Assembly: GCA_017427065.1 (NCBI GenBank)
Contig: JAFRTL010000010.1
Span: forward strand, 88,975 to 152,974
Direction of reading: 5' to 3'
DNA length: 64,000 nt
Source of the DNA: Bacteroidaceae bacterium
GTDB taxonomy: Bacteria; Bacteroidota; Bacteroidia; Bacteroidales; Bacteroidaceae
The notes below the pieces were generated by a model. The model was not told the origin of the DNA. It did not search any database and saw nothing but the letters and a program-made list of their open reading frames with translations. The translations under genes were made by a program, and so were the position numbers. Position 1 is the first letter of the stretch. The number at the start of each line of letters is the position of its first letter. This document shows positions 1-9,533 of this stretch, in pieces.

Positions 1-180
1 AGTGCCAGCCAAAGTCCAAGTAGCCTTCTCCAAGAAATCGGTGGTCTTACGAACACCCATGATGGCGTTTGAAGAAGAAAAACCTGATGCCAGGCCACCA
101 CCTTTGGAATTTTGAATCAATACAATGCCACACATCAAAATAGATGCAATCAACATTAAAATTACTAAAAGCAAATACAT
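1..180 (-). CDS. secG: SecG preprotein translocase subunit, truncated by window edge
   Basis: SecG is the small auxiliary inner-membrane subunit of SecYEG. The visible 60 residues start [12 protein letters not shown], a first transmembrane helix, followed by the typical SecG signature [15 protein letters not shown] and a cytoplasmic loop leading to the second helix, which begins at the window edge. The start ATG (178-180) lies 4 bp after the stop of the upstream TPR gene, so it is the last visible gene of the lptE-TPR-secG transcription unit. The C-terminus is outside the window. The family call is confident because the IQNSKGGGL loop is diagnostic. Confidence 0.93.
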   Translation of the reverse strand, partial: MYLLLVILMLIASILMCGIVLIQNSKGGGLASGFSSSNAIMGVRKTTDFLEKATWTLAGT

Positions 181-184
181 TTTA

Positions 185-871
185 TTACTTATTTGATTTA
201 TCGTTAATAATCAGTTTCTCTAAGAACCGTATTTGGTCTGCAAAGTAAGCACTTTTTTTTGGATATTTCAAATTTAATTTCCTAATTATTTCAAGTGCCT
301 TCTCATATCTTTGCTGACGGATATAGATTTTTGCCAAGGTTTCTGTGAAATAACTGTCGTCCAAATCCTCTGGAACAGACGCAGGGGATGCGTCTTCTGC
401 AGGCGTATCTGACACTTCCAAAGATGTGGAAGGTTGGGATGCCTGGGGCGTTTCTTCTGCCAACATATAAGCCGCATAGTCGGTAGAATAATCCAACTGC
501 TGCAATGGGGTAACCTTCTCATCGGAAGGAAGAGTTTGCAGGAAGTGGTTTATCAAGACCAGTGTACGGTCTTCTACTGGCTGTACGGGCTCTTCCACTT
601 CTGCTTCCACCACATGCTGAGGAGCAATCACAGGGGATTCTCCTTCAATCAGACGGAATAATTGTTCCCGATCGGTAATATAAGGAATGGCCTTTCGAAG
701 TTCTGCCCCAAAGCTAGCATCGTACAGCAGATAGAGGTTCTGCAAATAGAGCAGACGCAAGGTCTGGAAATAGGGATAACGAGGAATAAGGGTACGAAGT
801 TCATAAAGCGTCTCAGTATTGAGGCGTTCAGGGTGCTTCGTCAATTCCAATATGTCCGTATTCGTCATCAT
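185..871 (-). CDS. Tetratricopeptide-repeat-like cytoplasmic protein
   Basis: This is a 228-residue soluble protein without a signal peptide. The N-terminal half (about 1-75) is helical and reads like a degenerate repeat ([18 protein letters not shown]). An acidic, Pro/Ser-rich linker spans about 80-160. The C-terminus (about 170-215) has one clear TPR ([26 protein letters not shown]). Bacteroidetes genomes often keep such a gene between lptE and secG, but its function is not known to me. Its start codon overlaps the lptE stop by one base and its stop is 4 bp from secG, indicating translational coupling. A role near envelope biogenesis is only a guess from its neighbours. Confidence 0.8.
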   Translation of the reverse strand: MMTNTDILELTKHPERLNTETLYELRTLIPRYPYFQTLRLLYLQNLYLLYDASFGAELRKAIPYITDREQLFRLIEGESPVIAPQHVVEAEVEEPVQPVEDRTLVLINHFLQTLPSDEKVTPLQQLDYSTDYAAYMLAEETPQASQPSTSLEVSDTPAEDASPASVPEDLDDSYFTETLAKIYIRQQRYEKALEIIRKLNLKYPKKSAYFADQIRFLEKLIINDKSNK

Positions 872-1401
872 TACCAGTTGGCCACGGTAGAGTTATAAAT
901 CTGTTCTGCAATATCCTTCACGAGGATGGTTATCAGTTCATCCTGCACATCCGTAAGCAAGCGTGATGAATCATAGGTCTGGAAAGCCGTAAACGTGCGA
1001 TTAGAGAAGTTTTCCTCCTCATTGGTGGTATTCTGATAATTCACACTTACCGTGAGCGTCAACTTCACCTTGGAAGAATAACCACTGGCATCTATCGCCT
1101 CATTGTACTGGTTGTACCCTGTTATTTCTCCATCTATGATCAAATCACCCCCAGTATTGACCAACTGAAGACGAGTCTGCTGGATAAAGAGATCTTTCAT
1201 CTTGTCATTGAAAGTGGTAGCAAGCGGACCATAGACGTACTCTGCATGATTGGCAAAGTCGTCAATCTGGATGGTCTTTACACGGTTATAGTCGATGGAA
1301 CTGATAGGTGCCAAGCCAAAACCAGAAACGGTGCAAGAAACCATCAGGAACAGCAGACTACATAGCAGCGTCGTTTTTATTGTTGCCTTTATCCAATCCA
1401 T
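871..1401 (-). CDS. lptE: LptE-type LPS-assembly lipoprotein
   Basis: The 176-residue protein has a lipoprotein signal with lipobox LMVSC (Cys about 23), then the conserved GFGLAPISSIDY segment found in Bacteroidetes LptE. The C-terminal half alternates beta strands with a final helix (LITILVKDIAEQIYNSTVANW region). LptE plugs the LptD barrel and helps deliver LPS to the outer leaflet. lptC lies 8 kb away in the same window. The start overlaps the 3' end of the sigma-54 activator gene by 44 nt. No internal Met would keep the signal peptide, so the overlap is probably real. It is coupled downstream to the TPR gene and secG. Confidence 0.85.
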   Translation of the reverse strand: MDWIKATIKTTLLCSLLFLMVSCTVSGFGLAPISSIDYNRVKTIQIDDFANHAEYVYGPLATTFNDKMKDLFIQQTRLQLVNTGGDLIIDGEITGYNQYNEAIDASGYSSKVKLTLTVSVNYQNTTNEEENFSNRTFTAFQTYDSSRLLTDVQDELITILVKDIAEQIYNSTVANW

Positions 1402-2641
1402 AATCTTTGATCTTTCTATATAGGGTTCGTTCTGATATGCCCAATTCTGCAGCTGCGTTCTTACGCCTTCCGTGGTGCTTCTCCAGAGCTTTTATTATCT
1501 TTTCCTTCAGGGCATCAGAGAGAGAAAGATTCTCTTCTTCCAGTACCTCTGTATCTTGAATGTCATCGTCATCATCCACCGCTTTTACAGAAGGAGCAGG
1601 CTTATAATATGTCGCAATCTGTGGTGAAACACCCATAGACTGCGAAGGATGTATCAACGTCATAGAAGGTTGATCGGCCACGGGTTGCTGCATAAGCAAC
1701 TGCTGTTTCTGCTGCAAATCTTCCAGTTGCTTTTTCAGGTCTTGTATCTCCTGACGCATACCTAAGAGTGCCTGAACCAAGAATTCACGCTCGTTCTCGA
1801 AGTTCTTCTCCCCTGCCCCAAGCAATACAGGAAGCTGAGGTCCGCGCGACTGCTCCTTAAGGTAGCGGCGCAACATCTCTGCATCTACATCGCGATTCTC
1901 TTCCAAGATAGAAATGCGCTCTACCACATTCTTCAGCTCGCGGATATTTCCAGGCCATGAATAAGCCATCACCGACTGTTTGCCATCTTCTGTCAGACGG
2001 ATGGCTGGCATACGGTATTTCTCAGCAAAGTCGGCAGCAAACTTGCGGAAAAGCAACAGCACATCATTGCCACGCTCACGAAGCGGAGGAAGCATGATAG
2101 GCACTACACTGAGACGATAGAACAGGTCCTTACGGAAACGGCCATCAGCGATGGCTTGTGCCATATTCAGATTGGTAGCTGCCACAATGCGTACGTTGGT
2201 CTTCTCTACCTTCGAAGATCCCACCTTAATATATTCACCACTCTCCAGCACACGCAGAAGACGGGCTTGGGTAGAAAGAGGGAGTTCACCAACTTCATCA
2301 AGGAATATGGTGCCCCCATTCGCCTCACCAAAATAACCTTTACGCTCATCAATGGCACCCGTGAAAGCACCTTTTACATGCCCGAAAAGCTCAGAGTCAA
2401 TCGTACCTTCTGGAATGGCTCCGCAGTTCACGGCAATGTAGCTTTCGTGCTTACGGGGACTATAGGCATGGATAATCTTAGGAAAACTTTCCTTTCCTAC
2501 ACCACTTTCTCCTGTAATCAGCACAGAAGCATCGGTAGAGGCTACTTGCAATGCAGCATCAATACCATGCAACAATGCCTCATTGTTGCCAATGATGCCG
2601 AAATGCAGTTTGACTTGTTGTATAATTTCAGGCCTGATCAT
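1358..2641 (-). CDS. Sigma-54-dependent transcriptional activator without receiver domain
   Basis: This 427-residue bacterial enhancer-binding protein begins almost directly with the AAA+ domain (about 15-240): Walker A GESGVGKE at 44-51 and the sigma-54 contact loop GAFTGA at 91-96, with Walker B in TIFLDEVGEL. A low-complexity Gln/Asp-rich linker (about 285-375) precedes a Fis-type helix-turn-helix (AAAELGISERTLYRKIKDYGL, about 396-416). There is no response-regulator or sensory N-terminus, so regulation must come through partners, level or nucleotide state. It sits between pdxA (8 bp upstream) and lptE (44-nt overlap), implying co-expression with envelope genes. Its targets are unknown. 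Confidence 0.92.
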   Translation of the reverse strand: MIRPEIIQQVKLHFGIIGNNEALLHGIDAALQVASTDASVLITGESGVGKESFPKIIHAYSPRKHESYIAVNCGAIPEGTIDSELFGHVKGAFTGAIDERKGYFGEANGGTIFLDEVGELPLSTQARLLRVLESGEYIKVGSSKVEKTNVRIVAATNLNMAQAIADGRFRKDLFYRLSVVPIMLPPLRERGNDVLLLFRKFAADFAEKYRMPAIRLTEDGKQSVMAYSWPGNIRELKNVVERISILEENRDVDAEMLRRYLKEQSRGPQLPVLLGAGEKNFENEREFLVQALLGMRQEIQDLKKQLEDLQQKQQLLMQQPVADQPSMTLIHPSQSMGVSPQIATYYKPAPSVKAVDDDDDIQDTEVLEEENLSLSDALKEKIIKALEKHHGRRKNAAAELGISERTLYRKIKDYGLDKGNNKNDAAM

Positions 2642-2648
2642 AGTTGGT

Positions 2649-3752
2649 TTATAATTCGTCCTCAGGATTGGTATCCATCTGTTTCAGCTTATCGCTGTCG
2701 TCACGCTTGTCATAATACTGTTTACGCAGAGGATTGGCATGCGCTTCACGTTCACGTTCACGCTGACGGAAGATATCCAGTGCCAGATATATGGCTTGAC
2801 GGAAAGAGTTCTCATCCATCACGCCTTTTCCCACCACATCATACTTGACGCTATAAACTGGCGCAGTGCGAACCAAGGGGAGACCAGCGGTATAAACCAC
2901 GCCCTCTTCCTGAGAAAGGGTATTGAAGACTGCCAGTGCCTGATCATGATACATGGCCAAGACACCATCATAGTGTATATACTCTTCTTTCCCCATGAAC
3001 TCATCAACAGCAAAAGGTCCGAAACAAAGCAGACCGTTGTGCGACATCTCAGTGACCACTGGAATTATGCAGTTTTCTTCCTCTGAGCCGAAACTGTTGG
3101 TTGCCGTATTACGAGGATTAAGGGAAAGTACAGCAATGCGTGGAGCATCGATGCCAAAATCTGTAATCAGAGAAGCAGCAAACGCTTCCAGACGTTCTTG
3201 CAACAAGTCCTGAGTAAGAGCTGCAGGTACGTCACGCAATGGGATATTGGAAGTTACTGAGGCTATGCGGAAGTGATCCTTCACATAGATAGACAATGAG
3301 CGACACCCCTCCCCTATGGCTTGTTCCAAGTAGGCATGTTGTGTCTTGAAAGGGAACAGCTCTGAAGAAAGGATTTGGTGATTCACAGGAGCTGTTACTA
3401 GTACATCCACCAAGTAGTCGTGATACTCCTCCACAACCTTCTGCAAAGCATCTGCAGCAGCCTTACCGGCTTCTGCATCAGCCTTAGCAAAATCGACCTT
3501 GACTTCATCATCAGTACAACTGACGATATTCAGTCTATCCTCTACAGCATCAGCAGCAGAATTGACGATAGTGAAATTGGTGGAAAGTTCTAACGACTTG
3601 CGATGATAGGCTGCCACCTTGGGTGACCCATAAATCACAGGGGTACAGAGTTCCAACATCGTGGAATTATCGAAAGTCTTCAAAATGACTTCATAACCCA
3701 CACCATTTATATCTCCTTGAGTAATAGCTACTCTAATTTTACGATCTTCCAT
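2649..3752 (-). CDS. pdxA: 4-hydroxythreonine-4-phosphate dehydrogenase
   Basis: PdxA oxidises 4-phosphohydroxy-L-threonine with NAD to a product used with deoxyxylulose 5-phosphate for pyridoxal phosphate synthesis. The 367-residue protein starts with the typical VAITQGDINGVGYEVI motif and has the metal-site regions VTAPVNHQ, TQHAYLEQ and the conserved YHDQALAVFNTL with PLVRTAPVYSVKYDVVGKG near the C-terminus. A charged tail after residue 335 is longer than in E. coli PdxA. The gene is the second of an operon-like run, 18 bp after the DUF4837 lipoprotein gene. The PdxA2/threonate-type relatives are a less likely alternative given the PLP-type motifs. Confidence 0.92.
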   Translation of the reverse strand: MEDRKIRVAITQGDINGVGYEVILKTFDNSTMLELCTPVIYGSPKVAAYHRKSLELSTNFTIVNSAADAVEDRLNIVSCTDDEVKVDFAKADAEAGKAAADALQKVVEEYHDYLVDVLVTAPVNHQILSSELFPFKTQHAYLEQAIGEGCRSLSIYVKDHFRIASVTSNIPLRDVPAALTQDLLQERLEAFAASLITDFGIDAPRIAVLSLNPRNTATNSFGSEEENCIIPVVTEMSHNGLLCFGPFAVDEFMGKEEYIHYDGVLAMYHDQALAVFNTLSQEEGVVYTAGLPLVRTAPVYSVKYDVVGKGVMDENSFRQAIYLALDIFRQREREREAHANPLRKQYYDKRDDSDKLKQMDTNPEDEL

Positions 3753-3770
3753 GTAAAGTTGAATATTTAC

Positions 3771-4835
3771 TTATTCTGAAGCAGAATCTTCCATCCCAAT
3801 AGGAATTTCCCCAGTCTCGTTCTTACTGTTTGGCAAGCGCAAGGTATAAAGCGAAGCTTCCATACCCTTAACCAGGTTACGTTTGTTCTTATCAGGTGCA
3901 TATACAAAAATCTCTTCTACTATCACACGTTGGTTGGCTTGATCCACACGAGCCTGAGATACGAATGGACCACCCATGAAGTCGCCCTTCATGCGCCACA
4001 AACCACGAGCCTCGAAAATATATTCCCCATTTAGATTATAAGCAGTCACGTTGGTCATCAGTGAATCAGTGGACATGTAACTGTTTTCCTTAGCTCCAGG
4101 AATATTTTCCTTCATCACAGAGTCGCGCTTGTTGACGAAGAATTCCTTGGTAAACGTACGTGTGTCTTTATAAGGATAGGAATAAATCACATAGTTACGG
4201 TCGTTGGTTGCCGTATTGGTTCCTGCCCAGAAGAAATCCTGTCCCTGTTTGGTGGAACGTAGCTCGCCAGACACCCATACATCACAGTCAAACATGCTCT
4301 TTACCTGTGTAGCAATATAATCACTGTGTTCATAACGCAGCACATCAATCTGACGGTTCATCTCTGCATGGTTGAAAAGGTCAAGGATGACTTGCTTGTT
4401 GGCTTTGACAAATTCTTCAAAGGTTTCCTCGTCAGGAGCCTGGATATTCAGAATAGCCTGTGGATAGGCATACATATCCTTGGAATATCTGAACTTTCCT
4501 TGAGTGTAGGTATTCTTGATATCTACTACCACGATATTGCGTACCAACTTCATGGTTGCATCATAATTACGTGGTGCGGTATGCATGATGCGGAATGAGC
4601 GCTCTGGCTGAGGAAGACCTGGCACGTCAGAATCGAGTACGTCGAAAAGAGCACGACCAGCAGGGCGCTCCCACAGATCGTCATCAACGACAACCAACAT
4701 CTCATAGGCACTACCACTGGATGTAGGGGTCAATATACTCACGCCTCCCCTTCTTGGCCTACCACCTCTGCTACAAGCCGAAACGGCCAGCAGAACCAGC
4801 ATCATTATACTGAAATAATAGAGATATCGTTTCAT
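3771..4835 (-). CDS. DUF4837 family lipoprotein
   Basis: The 354-residue secreted protein has a signal peptide ending in the lipobox LLAVSAC (Cys 21), then a Gly/Arg-rich stretch and a globular domain beginning SGSAYEMLVVVDDDLW, which matches the Bacteroidetes-restricted DUF4837 family. Family function is unknown. A consensus promoter (4864-4895) lies just upstream, so this gene probably begins the DUF4837-pdxA-sigma-54-lptE-TPR-secG transcription unit. The product should be a lipid-anchored periplasmic or outer-membrane protein. Confidence 0.85.
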   Translation of the reverse strand: MKRYLYYFSIMMLVLLAVSACSRGGRPRRGGVSILTPTSSGSAYEMLVVVDDDLWERPAGRALFDVLDSDVPGLPQPERSFRIMHTAPRNYDATMKLVRNIVVVDIKNTYTQGKFRYSKDMYAYPQAILNIQAPDEETFEEFVKANKQVILDLFNHAEMNRQIDVLRYEHSDYIATQVKSMFDCDVWVSGELRSTKQGQDFFWAGTNTATNDRNYVIYSYPYKDTRTFTKEFFVNKRDSVMKENIPGAKENSYMSTDSLMTNVTAYNLNGEYIFEARGLWRMKGDFMGGPFVSQARVDQANQRVIVEEIFVYAPDKNKRNLVKGMEASLYTLRLPNSKNETGEIPIGMEDSASE

Positions 4836-4863
4836 AATTCCTTATATTATTAATAATGTGCAA

Positions 4864-4895
4864 CAAATCTACAAAGAATTGATACGAAGCACAAA
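4864..4895 (-). promoter_or_regulatory. Bacteroidetes-type promoter for the DUF4837-pdxA-lptE-secG operon
   Basis: On the minus strand TTTG (4895-4892) is followed after 20 bp by TAGATTTG (4871-4864), an exact match to the phylum consensus TTTG-N19/20-TAnnTTTG. The predicted transcript start is about 25 nt before the DUF4837 ATG. The element lies in the gap after the rlmN stop codon. Confidence 0.75.
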
Positions 4896-4900
4896 TGTTT

Positions 4901-5950
4901 CTATGTTAAATCTTCGTTAAATCCCTCTTGCTTAGCTGTGGAGAGCATTCCACAGGCAGCAAAGATGTCCTCACCACGAGAAGCCCTGATGGTAGAAAAC
5001 AATCCGTGCGAAGTGAGATAATCACGGAACTTGACAATGTCTTCCATCGCAGTACCTTCCAAATCAACGCCTGGGATGGCATGGAAACGTATCAGATTAA
5101 TGCGACAATCGAGTCCACGGAGCAACTTCAACAATTCCTTGGCATAGAGCTCTGAATCATTGACTCCCTTGAAAAGGATATACTCAAAAGAAAGACGACG
5201 CTGCTTACTGAAATCATAATCTCGCAATATCTTCACCACCTCTCTGATAGAGAGGGCTTTTTCTGCAGGCATCAGTTCCTTGCGTTGCTGAGGAATAGGC
5301 GAATGCAGACTTATAGCCAAATGGCATTCTGACTCGTCCAAGAATCGCTTAAGTCCCTTTGCCAAGCCTACTGATGAAAGCGTGATGCGCTTCGGGCTCC
5401 AGGCATATCCCCAAGGGGCAGTCATGATTTCCAGGGCTTTCAGGACCTCATCCACATTGTCGAGCGGCTCTCCCATACCCATCATTACCACATTGGTAAG
5501 CGTGTCATACTCGGGCAGGGAATTAATTTGATTAATAATCTGCGCTGCACTAAGATTTGCCTTAAAACCTTGCTTGCCTGTCATACAGAACTTACAATTC
5601 ATTTTACAGCCTACCTGAGAAGACACGCAGATGGTTGCCCTATCCTCTTCTGGAATATACACCGTTTCCACAAAGTGTTCCTTCCCAGCTCCATAGAGGT
5701 ATTTCACCGTTCCATCTACAGAACGCATGGCATCCACGGGATCTGAAGCACCTACCTCATAAGAAGCACTTAGCAATTGACGGTTCTTCAAGGACAAGTT
5801 GGTCATTTCATCGATGGAATGCACACGCTTGCTATAAAGCCAAGACGCAATCTGCTTGGCAGTAAAAGCAGGCATGTCGAGTACCTTTACAATACCCTGC
5901 AGTTCCTCCAACGTCTTTCCCAACAATGGTTCTTTCGACAGAAGTTCCAT
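4901..5950 (-). CDS. rlmN: 23S rRNA (adenine2503-C2)/tRNA A37 methyltransferase RlmN
   Basis: RlmN is a radical SAM enzyme that methylates C2 of A2503 in 23S rRNA and A37 in some tRNAs. The 349-residue length is normal. The N-terminal accessory domain (1-100) is followed by the radical-SAM cluster motif with C115, C119 and C122 (VGCKMNCKFC). Other conserved pieces are VVMMGMGEPL and SLHSP. The C-terminal GEDIFAACGML carries the catalytic Cys that forms the protein-RNA adduct. The upstream gap contains the terminator of the PpiD-like gene, so rlmN probably depends on its own promoter or on read-through. Confidence 0.96.
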   Translation of the reverse strand: MELLSKEPLLGKTLEELQGIVKVLDMPAFTAKQIASWLYSKRVHSIDEMTNLSLKNRQLLSASYEVGASDPVDAMRSVDGTVKYLYGAGKEHFVETVYIPEEDRATICVSSQVGCKMNCKFCMTGKQGFKANLSAAQIINQINSLPEYDTLTNVVMMGMGEPLDNVDEVLKALEIMTAPWGYAWSPKRITLSSVGLAKGLKRFLDESECHLAISLHSPIPQQRKELMPAEKALSIREVVKILRDYDFSKQRRLSFEYILFKGVNDSELYAKELLKLLRGLDCRINLIRFHAIPGVDLEGTAMEDIVKFRDYLTSHGLFSTIRASRGEDIFAACGMLSTAKQEGFNEDLT

Positions 5951-5977
5951 GTTTAGTCTGAATATAACAGGTTTGAC

Positions 5978-6011
5978 AAAAAAGGCCGTCCGACTTTGCC
6001 TTCGGACGGCC
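5978..6011 (-). terminator. Rho-independent terminator of the PpiD-like gene
   Basis: A perfect 10-bp stem (5984-5993 with 6002-6011, GGCCGTCCGA arms) with an 8-nt loop is followed on the minus strand by six U (5983-5978). It lies about 20 bp past the stop of the 6032-8170 gene. Confidence 0.9.
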
Positions 6012-6031
6012 CTTCCGTTTGGTCTTATAGT

Positions 6032-8170
6032 TTAGAAGTACAGATAACGGTTGTCTGTTACCTTAGCCTTCATATACAAGTCGGTTGTAAACTGTGAGCC
6101 TACCACATTGACGTTGGTATTCACTGTTCTTGACTCTTCTGTTGCAGCATCGAAAGTATCATTGATCTTGTTGGATGCATAAGGCTGCAGAACGATAATA
6201 CCGCTCTGACCTTTCAGAGGAGCACTTACCTGACCTTGCTGACTAGCAGCTGCAAACGCACTAACTACAGGTTCTGTTGAACGAAGTGCAGTGATGTATG
6301 CAGGAGCAGAGAATGTAACGTGCTTTACAGAATCATTCACAGCATTGGTCATATTCTTAATCTGGTCGATTGTAGTAGCACCAGCAGCCTTGATATCAGC
6401 CATGATCTTCTCAGCCTTCTTGTCACGAAGTACCTCCTGACGGAGATCATCAGACACCAGTGCCAATGGACGATAACCTTCCTTAATGATACCAGACACA
6501 GCCACCATCATCAGGTGATCGCTCTCTCCACACTCATAAAGGCCAGAAGCTTCGCCACCCTTAGCACCGAAAGCCCATTTCAATGCCTCTCTAGTGCCCT
6601 TGATACCACCGATATTATGATCGTAGTTGTACACATCGTTAGCGGTATAGAGACGATAACCAGCATCCTCAGCATTGGCAACCATCTTTTCCAATGTATT
6701 GTTAGTAGCTACGAACTGACTAAAATCGTTGTATGCCTTGGTATAGGTATCCTTACTGAATTCGATTGGGCGCTTTACAACAGCAACTTTATACTTGGTA
6801 TCTACAGCCTTGCGGTCGGTCACTTCCAAGATAATGTTTGCCTGATTCAAAGCCAGATTAACCAACTGGTTCTTTGGCTGAGAAACGATAGCCTTAATGT
6901 ACTTCAGGTTGTCATTGTCGATCTGTGCACCTTCATAATTAGCAGAACTGATCCAAGAGGTTTCACCTGTCTGACCATACTTCTGTGCGATTTCAGCAAA
7001 GTCTGCGCCACCCTTCAGGGCGTTGAAGATACTATCAGCCAACTCAGTAGTACGCTGCTTGGTATTGGCAGTTACCTGAATCTGACGGAACTGGATAGAA
7101 TCTGGCTCTGCTGATACAGCCAATTTCTTGAAAGAAGTCAGCGAATTGTCAGAAGCATTATAATAAGGACCATAAGCCTCACCTAAAGCAACAGAGTCCA
7201 AGCGTGCTACAACGTCAGAAGGCAATGCATTAGTCGTATAGAACAAATCAACATAAGGTACTTCAGAATCAGTAGAACGGATGAAAGAAGTATAATCTTC
7301 TACCTCACCACCCAACTGCTCGGTATATTCCATCATCTCTCTTTGAAGAGCGGCTCTGTCCTCGTCGCTAGCAACTACCTGAACATCGATATAGCGCAGG
7401 TTACGAGTCTCTGTCAACTGGCGAAGCTGCTCTTTCTTCTCATTGTAAGCAGCCTGAATGTCTGCATCTGTAACGGTTACGTCATCATCACTCACGGAAG
7501 AATAAGGAATAGCGGCCATCAGCATGTCAGTTTCATTGATACGGGCATCATAAGCTGCCTGAGCCTCTACAGGATTAGAGAACATAGATTTGGCAATCAA
7601 TGCCTGATACTTTTCTGCCAGACGATTCTGACGCATATTCTTCTCTATGAACTTCCAGTAATTGTAAACCTGCTCATAATAGCTTCTGGTAGAAGCATCA
7701 GTCTGGGCATTCATCTGAGAATACTGCACCAAGAACATGTTCAGCATATCCTTGTCGAACAAACCAGTCTGCTGGTTACGGAAAGGAGAGTTGGTCAGCA
7801 AAGGATAAGTACCAGTATTGATGATGTCTTGTACTTCCTCATCGGTAACAACCAAGCCCAACTTATTAGCTTCCTTCTCTAACAACTTATTGTTCACAAA
7901 TGTATTCCAAACCTGATCCTTTACGGCATCAGTCTGATCTTCTGTAAGCGCATTCAGTCCCTGAGCAAATTTCACTGCATCAGTATACTCCTCTACCATT
8001 TGCTGGTATTCTTGCGCTGTAATTGACTCACCATTTACTTCCCCCACATTCTGAGTCTGATGTGGAGCTATCACTTTCCAGGCGTCACCTGCAATAAAGG
8101 CGAACAAGCCAAGGCCAATAGTGGCCACCAACAGGGGTCCTTTGGACCTAATTGATTGTAATGCTGCCAT
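6032..8170 (-). CDS. PpiD/SurA-type peptidyl-prolyl isomerase foldase
   Basis: This 712-residue protein is a membrane-anchored periplasmic chaperone. A short N-terminus and one helix (about 12-30, GPLLVATIGLGLFAFIAGDAW) are followed by a SurA_N-like helical region (NGESITAQEYQQMVEEY) and a parvulin-type rotamase segment around 340-420 (FRQIQV...KGGADFAEIAQKYG). A second helical region follows. Bacteroidetes PpiD-like proteins have this size. It lies next to the CBS membrane protein and LptC, consistent with outer-membrane-protein folding. The start is supported by a -7 box 42 nt upstream. Catalytic competence of the rotamase fold cannot be judged by eye. Confidence 0.88.
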   Translation of the reverse strand: MAALQSIRSKGPLLVATIGLGLFAFIAGDAWKVIAPHQTQNVGEVNGESITAQEYQQMVEEYTDAVKFAQGLNALTEDQTDAVKDQVWNTFVNNKLLEKEANKLGLVVTDEEVQDIINTGTYPLLTNSPFRNQQTGLFDKDMLNMFLVQYSQMNAQTDASTRSYYEQVYNYWKFIEKNMRQNRLAEKYQALIAKSMFSNPVEAQAAYDARINETDMLMAAIPYSSVSDDDVTVTDADIQAAYNEKKEQLRQLTETRNLRYIDVQVVASDEDRAALQREMMEYTEQLGGEVEDYTSFIRSTDSEVPYVDLFYTTNALPSDVVARLDSVALGEAYGPYYNASDNSLTSFKKLAVSAEPDSIQFRQIQVTANTKQRTTELADSIFNALKGGADFAEIAQKYGQTGETSWISSANYEGAQIDNDNLKYIKAIVSQPKNQLVNLALNQANIILEVTDRKAVDTKYKVAVVKRPIEFSKDTYTKAYNDFSQFVATNNTLEKMVANAEDAGYRLYTANDVYNYDHNIGGIKGTREALKWAFGAKGGEASGLYECGESDHLMMVAVSGIIKEGYRPLALVSDDLRQEVLRDKKAEKIMADIKAAGATTIDQIKNMTNAVNDSVKHVTFSAPAYITALRSTEPVVSAFAAASQQGQVSAPLKGQSGIIVLQPYASNKINDTFDAATEESRTVNTNVNVVGSQFTTDLYMKAKVTDNRYLYF

Positions 8171-8211
8171 TTTCTATTATAGTTTTATTCTTATTTCTCA
8201 AAATTAGCGCA

Positions 8212-8219
8212 CAAAGGTA
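8212..8219 (-). promoter_or_regulatory. -7 box TACCTTTG for the PpiD-like gene
   Basis: TACCTTTG read on the minus strand from 8219 to 8212 matches TAnnTTTG and lies 41 bp before the ATG at 8170. I could not identify a convincing -33 TTTG. Confidence 0.6.
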
Positions 8220-8262
8220 CAAAAAATGTCAATAAACCTCTAATAATTTACGAAAAATTTAC

Positions 8263-9531
8263 TTATTCTGCATTTTCATTCACTTTTAAACGTACGATTT
8301 CTATCTTTGTGGCTGTCATTTTTATCATTTTGAACTCATATTTGCCTATGGTTACTACATCATGAAGTTTAGGGAAACTCTGATAAACATCCAGAATCAA
8401 TCCGGCCACAGTGAGGTAATCATCTGATTCTGGTAAATCCAAATCTAAGGTCTCATTGACTTTCTCTATCTCCATACGTCCGGAGAGCAGGTATTCATTT
8501 TCTCCCACTTGCTTGCAGATGTAGGAAGTATTGTCATGCTCATCTTCTATATCTCCAAAGATTTCCTCAACAAGGTCTTCCAAAGACACAATACCTGACG
8601 TACCTCCAAATTCATCCACGACCACAGCTATGGACTTTTTCTCCTGCATGAAGATAGACATCAGTTTATGAGCAGACATGGTTTCTGGCACAATAGGAAT
8701 CTTCTTTATGCTCTTATGCCAGTCCGTAGGATTACGGAACATCTCAGAAGAATGGATGTATCCCACGATATTATCAATATTCCCATCGTAGACAATGACC
8801 TTAGATATTCCAGACTCTATGAACTCATTCATCAATTTACTCATAGGGTCGGCCACATCAACAGCCACAATCTCAGTACGAGGTACGATGCAATCCCTGA
8901 TTTTCACTGATGAGAAATCCATCGCATTATGGAAGATCTTCACCTCGGTATCCAGTTCATCCTCATTTTCAGCATTTTCTATACTCGACGTCACGAAATA
9001 GTCAAGATCTACTCGTCCGAAAGCTTTATCAGACACATCCTTATTTAAATCCATACCAAACAAGCGAAGGAATATATAAGAAAGTCCTGAAGAAAACTTA
9101 GAGATAGGATATAGAATGATATAGAAAAGATACAGTGGAACGGCAAAGACCTTCATCATCAGGTTTGGGTTAATCTTAAACAAGGTCTTGGGCAGAAATT
9201 CTCCGACTACTAATATAATTAAGGTGGAAATAACCGTTTCAATCAGCAACAAGGCAAATTGATTCATCGGAATCCCAGCCAACCAATGCGTCTCAATAAT
9301 CTGCGCCATGAGCATACCATAGACCACAAGCACGATGTTGTTACCTACCAACATGGTGGAAATGAAGTTATTGGAGTGGTGGAAGAAATAGGAAAGGATG
9401 GAAGAAATGATTCCAGGTTTCTTCTCCATTTCGAAACGTAACTTGTCAACTGACACGAAAGCGATCTCCATACCCGAGAAAAAGGCGGAAAGAGCCATCG
9501 CGATAAGCAGATATATGATGATCTGAGTCAT
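8263..9531 (-). CDS. CNNM/CBS-domain membrane protein (hemolysin C/GldE-like)
   Basis: The 422-residue protein has an N-terminal DUF21/CNNM membrane domain with about four helices (1-160; SAFFSGMEIAFVSVD is the typical start), a CBS pair (about 195-325; PRTEIVAVDV and EKKSIAVVVDEFGGTSGIVSLEDLVEEIFG) and a C-terminal CorC_HlyC domain (about 340-420). The family is linked to divalent-cation transport, and in gliding Bacteroidetes a member is called GldE. No other gliding genes are seen here, so that name is not applied. The gene starts 2 bp after lptC, indicating coupling. Confidence 0.9.
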   Translation of the reverse strand: MTQIIIYLLIAMALSAFFSGMEIAFVSVDKLRFEMEKKPGIISSILSYFFHHSNNFISTMLVGNNIVLVVYGMLMAQIIETHWLAGIPMNQFALLLIETVISTLIILVVGEFLPKTLFKINPNLMMKVFAVPLYLFYIILYPISKFSSGLSYIFLRLFGMDLNKDVSDKAFGRVDLDYFVTSSIENAENEDELDTEVKIFHNAMDFSSVKIRDCIVPRTEIVAVDVADPMSKLMNEFIESGISKVIVYDGNIDNIVGYIHSSEMFRNPTDWHKSIKKIPIVPETMSAHKLMSIFMQEKKSIAVVVDEFGGTSGIVSLEDLVEEIFGDIEDEHDNTSYICKQVGENEYLLSGRMEIEKVNETLDLDLPESDDYLTVAGLILDVYQSFPKLHDVVTIGKYEFKMIKMTATKIEIVRLKVNENAE

Positions 9532-9533
9532 AG

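Noticed and set aside
434-898. Plus-strand ORFs of 75 and 78 codons
   Set aside because: They are antisense to the TPR gene and lptE, with no motifs.
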